Assembly: GCA_027625915.1 (NCBI GenBank)
Contig: JANTQA010000008.1
Coordinates: 5,015,501-5,079,500 of the forward strand
Length of the DNA stretch: 64,000 nt
Source: Anaeramoeba flamelloides
Taxonomy: Eukaryota > Metamonada > Anaeramoebidae
Reading direction: 5' to 3'
Shown here one piece after another: positions 55,501-64,000 of the stretch. Position numbers and translations under genes: made by a program. Below the pieces are notes generated by a model. That model had not been told where the DNA came from. It did not search any database and saw only the letters and a list, made by a program, of their open reading frames with translations. Within the stretch, counting starts at the first letter, position 1; the number at the start of each line of letters is the position of its first letter.

Positions 55501-58500
55501 ATATGATCTTTTTTAAGCAAAAATTGGTTATATTTTTTTTTATTTTTGATCGAAAAAAATCTTTTTACTAAGAGGGTTAATCTTGATAAAATTTCCAATA
55601 GAAAGAAAAACTATATAACAGTATTTTATTGTTCAAAAAATCGTTTTTATCCTTTCCATATACCAATTTTTTTATTGTAATTTTCTGTGTCTTGTTTTCT
55701 TGCTAAAAAAGTGTAATTTATTTTTTTCATTTTTGAGAAATATGTTAATAAACATATTTTGAAGAAAATGTAACTTAGGTATTGATTTAATGAGTATTAA
55801 TATTTTACATAATTTGATATTTTCAATTTACAAACAGCTCCACTAACAAAAAGGAAAATTTAAATGTAATGTAAAAAATAATGTACCACATTTTTTTGGA
55901 AATATCTTATATAAAAATAGTTTAAAAAAAATGTAATTTAGTTTCCTATGGTTATTAAAATAAGATGATAATTCGAAAGGTAAATAATAAAACGGAATCT
56001 TCTACATATCCTTTCAATTTAATTTGATCAATTCATCTGCAATTATTTGATTTTTTTTCTTTTTTCTTTTTCTATGAAACTGCCTATCCTATTTAAATAA
56101 TCATAATATCTGGATATCTAAATTAAGGAAGTAAGTACATTTTTCAATTTTTGAGTACCACTAACAATGTCAAACTGAATTATTCAAATCATTTCTTTAA
56201 CTAAATATATTTATATTTTAATAAATACGAGAGTGGGATATATCAAAGTATAATATATTTACATACCAACTAAAAAATGGAATTCAAAAAAAAAAAAATT
56301 GCTTTATACACAAATTTATTTAAAAAAATTATCACTTTAAATATTCTAATATGTCCCTACGACAAAAAAAAAAAAAAAACACTAAAAATCAATAGTTGAA
56401 AGTTTTTTTCAATAATAAGAATTTTCATCAATTTTGAATCGTTTATCAAATATATAATTTCCTGATAAAAGATAATAAAAGGATAAATTTACTTGTTAAA
56501 ATACAATAAACCCAATTTGTTTGTAAGATTTCATCAAATTTTACCTTAATAATTCTATTTTCAGATAAAAGTTTTTTAACTTTAAAAACACACATAAAAA
56601 ATTGATTTTATCATTGTAATAGTTATTTTTCTTTTTAATACTTTCCAAAAACAATAAGTATAAGAAAACAAAATCAAATTAAAAAAATGGTTTCCCTTTG
56701 AAAAAAAAAAATAAGATTATTAGAATTTTAATGTTTAGAAAAAGTTAAAAATTTTATAAAAGAATTCAACACAACAAATAAAAAATTATTAATAAAAAAT
56801 TTATTAAAATTAATAATTCTTATTGAATTCAAAAATTGGAAACTAACAAAAATCAACAACTTCCAAATTGAATATTGGATTAAAAAATCTTTTAATTATT
56901 CTTATATTTCAATATTTGATAATTATAATTACTCCAATTCAAATAACGGAAAAATAGAAATTTCCAATTTATTAAAAAACACTAATTTATTTATCAAACC
57001 AAATTAATAATAATATTGATTACAATAATGATAAAAATAAAATAATTTATTTTTCAAACTTTACATATTGTAAAAGTTTAAAAAAGTTACAAAATGTACC
57101 AAACAAAAACAAATTGATTTTTATTCAAAAAAATATTTCAACATTAGAAATATTTAATTTCTTAAATAATTATTGTGTTATTAGATTTTTAAGGAAAGGA
57201 AATAATAAACTTGTAATTTGGGAAAATATCGAAAAAATAAAAACTTTTAAAAGAATATTAATAAATAAACAAAAAAATATTCCAAATGATTTATATATAA
57301 AACATTTTTTGAAGAACAAAGAAAGATTATTAATAAAAGGTTCTAAAAAAAGGAAAAATAAAAATCAAAAAATAAATATTAATATAGCCTCTTTAAATAT
57401 TTGTGGATTGAATAATTCAAATAAAATTTTTAAATTAGAATCTTTTTTATTAAAATGTAATATCGATATTTGTTTAATACAAGAATCCAAAATAACAAAA
57501 AAAACCAACTTTCACAAACTATTTCTCTGTGAATAAAAAAATCTTATGGAAATAATGGAAATAAGGGTGGTTTACTAATAATAATAAAAAAGATATTTCT
57601 AGAATTTTTTCGTGAAATATTAATTGCTGATTTAGATGTAATGGGAATACAATTTACTGATTTAATCATTATTAATATATATCGGAGAAATGACCGAAAT
57701 ATTGAAATTAATAAAAAAATAATAAATATCTTAAGAAAATACCAAAACAATAAAACAATTATTGGTGGTGATTTTAATTTAAATGAAAATAAAATAAAAT
57801 TATTTGAAAAATTTAATTTTAAAATATTTCTTAATAATAAACCAAGTAGAAAACCAAACAATTTGGATTATTTTTTTAACAAATTTTAATAATTTAAAAC
57901 TCAATAAATCAAAGACTATCAAAAATTTTATTAGTGATCATAATACAATTATGAATAAATTTGAAATAAACTCAAATTGGGAAATCAATGATATCTATAA
58001 AATTAAAGATATTCCAACCTTTCAAGAAGACTTTCTCCAATTCTTTTCTCGGCAGAATTTTAATTTAAATGAAGAAAATTTTATTTTATTTAAAAAAAAA
58101 TATAAACAGAAAGAAAGAATAGTATTTGATATCAAACAAGATAAATTAAAAATTAATAATTTACTTTATAAATTGTTTGATAAAAATGAAACTTTACATA
58201 AAATCAAAAAAATTAATGAATTAAATTACTTAAAATTACTTAATCAAATAAATGAAGAATATAATAAAAATAAAAACTTTTGGAAAACATTAAATAAAAT
58301 AAGAGAAACTTCTACAAAAATGTTTTTAAATAATGAAACCATATTCACAGTGTATAACGATTTTGTAAAATCAATTAGTCAAAAACCTAATACAAATATA
58401 ATTAATTATATTAAAAAATTTAAAATTAATAAAAATTCATTAAATCCAATTGACATAAAGGAAATTTTTGATCAAGATAAAATTAAAGAAATAATCAAAT

Positions 58501-60252
58501 TTCAAAAAAAATAAATCAGTTAAAGAATTTGACAAAATAAATCATTATAAGTTTATAAAAAAACCAACCAATTCAATATTTATTAAATTATAATTATTTT
58601 ATTAAAACAGTTCAAAATATTTTTTTAAATTGGATAACAGACGAAACTGAAAAAAGTATAAATTTTATTAAAAAAAGAAATTTATTATTTATTCATAAAT
58701 CGGGGGATGAAGGCGAACCATTAAATTATCGACCTATCTCTATAAATCAATCTCTTCCAAGATTTTTTTTAAAATTAATATACATTGGAATTCAAGACTC
58801 ATGGGACTTGATTTCAAAAAAAACAATTTGGATTTAAAAAATATTTTGGAACAAGAATTGCTGTTTTAAATTTATTAAGAAAATTTAAAAAAAATAAAAA
58901 ATAAAAATAAAAATACAGAATACTTTGTAGTTACTATAGACATACAAAAAATGTTTTGACTCTATACAACACTCGTTAATATATCAATCTATTAAAAAAA
59001 TTTATCAAAAATGAAACAATTAAAAATTGGCTCTTGAGATATTACAAAAAAGAAGGAATTGGAGTTTATCAAGGAGATCCCTTATCACCAATTCTCTTCG
59101 CATTTATATCTCATTTCCTACTAGAAAAGTTAAAAACTTTAGCTGTTCATGTTCAAATGTATGCAGATGATCTTATTCTTATTATGAAAGGGCCATTAAT
59201 CTCTCTAAAAATTAATTTAGAAAGTATTTTTGAAATAATAAAAAGATTCGGGATGAACCCACATAATAAAAAAACCAAATATAAAAAAGAATTAAAAGAT
59301 ATTTTTTATCTTGGGATTTGGTTAGAAAAAACACACATCTTGAATATAATTTCAAAAAAGTAGAAAAGTCCTTGGAAACACTTAATCGATTGTTTCAACA
59401 AAATAAACTCAACAATGGAGTCAAAATAACTTCTTTCAAAGCTCTCATTTTAAGTCAACTTTATTATGGTCTTGAAATATTTGACTTGAAACAAAATGAT
59501 TTTGAAAGAATTGATAGATTTATCAATAAATCAGTCACAAATTTCTTACAAATTAATATCCATTCACCTCGATTAATTTATAAAACTGAAGCAAAAATTG
59601 ATCTCGCTAGATTAAAAGTATACCGAAGAAAATATAAATTGATAGAAAAATTAGATTTCTTAAATTTAAAAAAATTAAAAAACAATACTAAATTTTCGAA
59701 AATTGGAAAATGAAAATATTAATTGGCACACTAAGGGATTAAAATTATTAGATTTAGAATTAAAAAGTTTTTCGATTAACCAAATTGGAAAATTCACCTA
59801 GTTGGAAAGTTCAACAATATCTAAAAAATTATAAAAACAACAAAATTGCAATTTCAAACAACAAAAATATTTAAACTGGAAAGCTTCAAAAACAATTCTA
59901 AAATTTCGAAATTTTACTAATTGTTTAAATAGGTACTCTTATGTAACAAGTAAAAATAAAAAATAAAAATTGTGATTTATGTAAAGAAAAGTTAAATATT
60001 GATATCATTGAAGATTTCGATCATTTTTTATGGGACTGTCCGGCCTATAAAATAAATCGAAAAATCTGGATATCTGAATTTTTTGAAAAAAAAAAATTAA
60101 TAATATCGGAGATATTATTAATAAAAAGAATTCATCATATATATTATCATTAGTAAGTGATAATAAAATTTGTGATTCCTTTAACAAAATTTCTAAAAAA
60201 AAAGTTTAGAAATTAGGGCACACAGGAGAAAAGCAATTTTCTCTCTTCAAAA

Positions 60253-60290
<38 letters not shown>

Positions 60291-62187
60291 AAAAATTTCT
60301 CTCAAACCCAAATTCTGAAAAAAAAGATATTGTGCTTGAATAACTCTCTCGGCCAAATATTTCTATTTTTTATAGCTTATTTAGAAACATGGTTCATCAT
60401 GAAACACAAAACCTTTTCAATTTTTTACTAATGATCGTTCTTCAAAGTAAAAAATATTTTTTTATTTGTCTTTTTGATCTCCTGGAAATTAGATCTGATT
60501 GTTTAGTGGAAAGTTAATGAAATTTAAGTGCATTTCTAAATGGAGAATTAGTTGATTTGAAATTTGGCTTGCTATCAATTTTAAAGTTTTTTTTTTATTT
60601 CTGTAAATACTCATCTTGAATTACTTTCTTATTCTTCAATAAAATTTTGAAAGTTTTCCAGATTTTGTAAGTTTTTTTAAATGATTTTTTGTATTTAAGA
60701 TAATGCTATACACTCTTGAAAAGATGATATTTTGGATTTTGTTGAAGCCCATCCCTATTTATTTCGACAAATATTGGAGTATAGATCTTTACTTTGGAAA
60801 AAAAATGAAAAATAATTGTTTAATCAGTTTTTATAAAGTTGAGTTCATCTTGTTTATCATTTTAAAGAAACAAACTTAAACCGAAAAATTTTTTAAAAAG
60901 AAATTCAAAAAATGCCTTAAATAAATTTAATTTAAAAGAACAAATAACAAGAAGGTGTTTAAAGTATGTTCCCTTCCAAATGAAAAATATTTTAATTTAA
61001 AATTAATCATTTAAAGTATTTTTGACAAAAAGAGTATTTGTTAAAATTCATGTAAAAAAAATGTCAAAATTCTTGATATTTATTGAATTATTACCTCATT
61101 TTAACACAATTTCCATTTTTCAATTCCAAAAATTCAAAAAATTTTTTTATGAAAAAGGCACTAATTTGTGAATCAAATAATTTTTTATTTTTTATTTGAA
61201 AATTAAAAAAAACAAAATAGGAAAACAAAAAGGTCTACTTTGGATCTCAAATAATTTTTTATTTTACAGTTTACGAAAATTTGGCAAATTAAAAAAACCT
61301 AAAAAAAAAGAAAAAAATTCAAAAAGTATAAACTTGATTAAAAAATCTATCAACTTCTTAAACAAACTTATTCAATAATTTTGAATTTTATTTGAATAAA
61401 ACTCAAAAAATAAAAATTCCAAAACAATTGATAAAAAATCATTTTTGCTTTGAAGCCTTAAATGTTTATAACTCAAAATCTATTTTATTCAATAATTGTT
61501 TGAAATAAATTTAAATTAAGAAATCAAAAAAATTTTCATTAGAAAAAAATATTACTTTTTTATTTTTAGTTCACAAAAATGATAAAAATAAATTTTATTA
61601 ATTAGTCATTCAATTTTTTCTTTAATTATAACTTATATTAATATTTATTTTTAAAAAATAACAAAAAAACATCATTTCAAAGCCCAATTTTGCCATTTTA
61701 TTCAAATCCGATATTTAGAGGATTTAATGAAAATGAATTTCTTCAAAAATTTAAAGATGGCCAACTTTCTTGTGATTTAAATAATCCTGAAAAATGGGCT
61801 CCTTTATATAATAAATTTATTCATACAGATACCTTCATGGTTTGGTATGAAACAAATAAACGGCGTGCTATCCAGAAATATTCAGAATTATATGTAAATA
61901 AAATTCTTAATTTTAACATTCAAAGTCATATTTCCAATCTAAAGGATACGGACAAGGTTGATTTATTTTATCGTATAATCGAAAAATCACAAACTTTGCC
62001 AATTTCTACAAATATTGATTTAAAAAATAAAATTTTACAAATGTTAAAAATAATCCTATCCACTTTGCCAAACCAATATCAGCAAAATCTTAGCGAAAAA
62101 TTGAAACAATTAGAAGCCATTCATGATGAATCATCTTCAACAGAAAGTGATAGTGAAACAGAAAGTGAAACTGGCGAAGAAAATTAA
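52537..62187 (+). CDS. DENND6: DENND6-type DENN-domain protein, three exons, 7.6-kb second intron
   Basis: Exons are 52537-52702, 52900-54091 and 61683-62187; introns are 197 bp (phase 1) and 7591 bp (phase 2, CTA-AA|C). The product is 620 aa; human DENND6A has 608. Exon 1 gives WIQSFVVVSFDNTEGQ. Exon 2 gives VYPSEMEYTKRCLKNICFYS, VKRGYVQRSLVLIS, IILGNSDPIFAQKILCHW and LLLRKYFFVLTRTFLLPLEE. Exon 3 gives PIFRGFNENEFLQKF and WAPLYNKFIHTDTFMVWY. Each has a colinear counterpart in DENND6 (FAM116), and the residue count between PLEEY and the FNENEF segment is the same as in the human protein. DENND6 proteins contact Rab GTPases on recycling endosomes (Rab14 exchange in animals). The C-terminus adds an acidic tail (ESDSETESETGEEN), and AATAAA overlaps the region right after the stop. 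Confidence is high for the family and good for the long intron. Confidence 0.88.
54904..55160. mobile_element. 257-bp MITE, copy 2, inside the DENND6 intron
   Basis: Ends CTGTTATTTTCCAATTAA and TTAATTGGAAAATAATAG with TA on both sides, matching the 6669-6921 element at the ends and through the interior. It is non-coding. Confidence 0.7.
56755..60282 (+). mobile_element. Near-full-length LINE (APE endonuclease + reverse transcriptase), 16-bp target duplication
   Basis: Flanked by AAAAAGTTAAAAATTT at 56739-56754 and 60283-60298, with a ~30-base A tail. Parts in order: an N-terminal coding stretch (56757-57006); an endonuclease domain (about 57375-57960) with NIASLNICGLNN, LIQESK, IGGDFNLNENK and SDHN; a linker; a reverse transcriptase (about 58700-59370) with NYRPISINQSLPRF-type sequence, VTIDIQKMF, GVYQGDPLSPILFAFISHFL and QMYADDLILIMKG; a thumb (about 59345-59710); a knuckle CDLC…HFLWDC (59971-60039, C-x2-C-x13-H-x4-C); and an end IRAHRRKAIFSLQK before TAA (about 60211-60255). 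The catalytic Asp pair YADD and the APE residues are visible. Several frameshifts and stops divide the frame, mainly between 57536 and 59030, so it looks dead but not ancient. APE plus a C-terminal knuckle without RNase H suggests an L1/Tx1-like lineage (inference). Confidence 0.85.
61683..62187 (+). CDS. DENND6: DENND6 exon 3 (C-terminal part)
   Basis: Listed separately because on its own it looks like an unrelated 165-codon ORF (61690-62187) without an ATG. Its reading, FNENEFLQKFKDG, then EKWAPLYNKFIHTDTFMVWY and ILQMLKIILSTLPNQYQQNL, follows the DENND6 C-terminus ('FLPEEFMKTLEKTG', '[20 protein letters not shown]', 'IDAIILALPEDLQGIL'). There is no start codon for the conserved region within the open frame, which agrees with an internal or terminal exon. 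Confidence 0.85.
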
Positions 62188-62324
62188 CAATAAAATGGGA
62201 AAATGAATTGCAATGATTAAATAATGATCATTTTATAAATTAAACAAAAACAATATTCTTTAAAATTAGAATAATATCTTAATATTAAATACAAAAATAA
62301 AATTCCAAAAATTTTTTGGTATTT

Positions 62325-64000
62325 CTTTTTTTATTATTATTGAAGAAGTGTAAATTACACTCTAGTTTCGCTTAGACTTAAATTCCCTTTCAGAAATTTA
62401 AGTGTAAAATCATAGATTTCACAATTATTAATTAATGAAAATAATTTCAAACTAGTTTAGTTTAAAATTAATTCATTCAGATTTATTTCTTTTAATTTGT
62501 TATGAAATATTCATCTATATTTTTCAAAGGAAGGGAATGGATTATTTTTGAGTTGATCAATATTTTCTATAATTTCCTTTTGTTCATATTTTAAACATAA
62601 AGGAAAAAATTTATTTGAATTTTTATTGATTTATATTGTCAGATCTATTTAGGCAATTGGTAAATTGAACTGAATTTTAGAATTGTTGAACTTGATGGAT
62701 AACTTTAATTTTTTGTGTTTTAAATAATTAGTTTTGATTTTTAATTATTGTAAAATATTTTTGTGGTGATCCATAGAGTACCTCGGTTTTTTTTTTAATT
62801 CAAAAAAATAGAGGAAAATCAAAAATTGTTCTTATTTCTTTTGAATTCTGGAAAACCTAACGACAGTTTTCTTAAGATTTTCAGTTTTATTTGTTAAGTG
62901 GTATAGGTTTTTTTTGAGGTTTTCTATTTTATTTGTGAAGTGTTATAGGTTTTTTTGAGTTTTCAAATAAATAGAAAATTTTAATAAATTTTCTGTTTAT
63001 TTCAAAAAGTAAAAAAAAACCTAACGAAAATCTATTGATTTTCAGAATAAATAGAAAACTCAAAAAAACCTAACCAAAATCTATTAATTTTCCATATAAA
63101 ATTAAAACCCAAAACAACCTAACTGCGGTTTTTTTTAATTTAAAAGAATTGAGTAAAATATTTGAATTGGCTAAATTCTTCCAAATAAACAGAAAAATCA
63201 AGAAAATCAAAATGAGTTTTTTTTTACTTTAATAAATTAAAAGAAAATTTTTGAAAATTTCTTTTTAGTATTCAAATTATAAAAAACCTAACGAACATTT
63301 TTTTAACTTTTGGAATTCAGTAACTTGTTATATATGTACTTATATATTCTAATTTTTAGTTCTTTTAAATCTTTTGAATGTCAATTGATTTTATTATTTA
63401 TTCTTTGATTAAATTTTATTAATTTTTCTAAATAAGTTAGATAAATTATTTAATTTATTTTTTAATCAAATTTTTTTTTTATTTACTAAAATTATCATAT
63501 TTTCAATTTTCAATTCTGTTTTGAAAATAAAAATTGGTGTATTTCTATTGATTTTGCATCTTTCAGTAATACATGAATAAATCCATAAATTTAAATAATT
63601 TATTGTTTATATTTTATAATTTAAAAATTTCTATTAAAAGTTAATTTTCTTGATATAAAAGATTTAAATAATCTCTATTTTATATAAATATTCAGAGAAT
63701 TGTTATTAAATAATTATTTACATTTGTTCTTGCTTTCTTTTTTTAAATTCAAAACTAGATATTAAATTTTATCGAAATAAATAAACAATATTAAATTTTT
63801 GACAATCTTTTGATAAAAATGTTTTATCCTTATTAGCTTGTAATCTAAATTGAATAACAATTTTATATATTGAATTTAATTTTTGATTTACTTGGAATTT
63901 CTTCCGTTTTATGATTAGGATAAAATATTCTACAAACATTTGATAATGATTTTTTAAAGGTATAATTTTAAGTAAAAGAAAATGGGAAATGAGAGCAAAT
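62325..64000 (-). mobile_element. LINE group A, continues beyond the window, interrupted by a fold-back array
   Basis: The 3' end at about 62325-62345 has the TTATTATTATTGAAGAAGTG signature also seen at 44800 and 25678. From there the sequence is colinear with 44793-46580 on the minus strand: 3' UTR, degraded knuckle region, thumb, and at the window edge the block before reverse-transcriptase motif C (63940-64000, matching about 45885-45942). The fold-back array at 62775-63305 interrupts the C-terminal coding part. The reading frames are broken in many places. Confidence 0.75.
62775..63305. repeat. Fold-back array inside a LINE-A copy
   Basis: Starts CATAGAGTACCTCGGTTTTT and runs through units of AGGTTTTTTTTGAGGTTTTC, then inverted units AAAACTCAAAAAAACCTAAC, with GAAAATCTATTGATTTTC spacers. 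The flanks are LINE-A: AAAATATTTTTGTG on the left and ACTTTTGGAATTCAG on the right, which adjoin in the uninterrupted 44.8-kb copy. The same left junction is present at 39.1 kb. Confidence 0.7.

Larger units (their letters stand above)
54092..61682 (+). other. 7.6-kb intron of the DENND6 gene carrying a LINE and a MITE
   Basis: The donor is GTAAGTAATT directly after …FLIEKL and the acceptor is TTTCAAAG directly before CCAATTTTG. It is more than 25 times longer than any other intron placed in this window. It holds the 257-bp element at 54904-55160 and the near-complete LINE at 56755-60282, inserted in the sense direction. The remainder (54092-54903, 55161-56754, 60283-61682) is AT-rich non-coding DNA with A runs. 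Confidence 0.8.

Noticed and set aside
1-64000. Alternative genetic code (stop reassignment)
   Set aside because: All conserved exons read through without in-frame TAA, TAG or TGA and end at TAA or TAG; in-frame stops occur only in decayed mobile elements.

Overview
The window is nuclear DNA from a very AT-rich, intron-containing eukaryote with a standard genetic code (recognised genes end in TAA or TAG and no in-frame TGA was needed). Eight host genes are supported: a polytopic membrane protein (8.4-9.8 kb, +), a TMEM19/DUF92 membrane protein (14.2-15.4 kb, -), the HOPS subunit VPS39 (19.1-22.0 kb, -), the large subunit of TFIIA (28.0-29.2 kb, -), a PAS-like/coiled-coil protein (34.0-35.5 kb, +), a JTB-family secretory membrane protein (41.1-41.5 kb, -), an ankyrin-repeat TKL-type kinase (47.6-49.3 kb, -) and a DENND6-type DENN-domain protein (52.5-62.2 kb, +). 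The gene set suggests a free-living protist. The PAS-like N-terminus and the asparagine-rich, charged low-complexity tracts recall amoeboid protists such as Anaeramoeba, but that assignment is a guess from style, not from a search.

Seven introns can be placed at base resolution from protein continuity. All begin GTAA and end AG, and none is in phase 0. Six are 130-286 bp. The seventh, the second intron of the DENND6 gene, is about 7.6 kb and carries an almost complete 3.5-kb LINE plus a small inverted-repeat element. Without that intron the gene looks like a truncated DENN protein plus an unrelated ORF 7.6 kb away.

The remaining ~80% is intergenic and dominated by old mobile elements: at least two LINE groups with different C-terminal zinc-knuckle spacing (copies near 2.6, 10.9, 25.7, 30.7, 39.1, 44.8, 56.8 and 62.3 kb), several MITE-like families with terminal inverted repeats and TA flanks (5.5, 6.7, 7.3, 11.2, 24.9, 26.4, 27.2, 36.3, 50.8, 54.9 kb), a dispersed ~570-bp repeat (24.2, 44.6-47.0, 49.8 kb) that one LINE has entered, and a fold-back array (31.4, 38.9, 62.8 kb) that seems to travel inside some LINE copies.

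The host genes do not form one pathway. VPS39 and the DENND6 protein both act in endosomal traffic, TFIIA acts in RNA polymerase II initiation, and the kinase and PAS-like protein look like signalling proteins. No rRNA, tRNA, CRISPR array, LTR element or virus-like element was found. No undescribed multi-gene system is evident. The most unusual items are the LINE-filled DENND6 intron, the fold-back array shared at one junction by two LINE copies, and the palindromic element with regularly spaced internal motifs.
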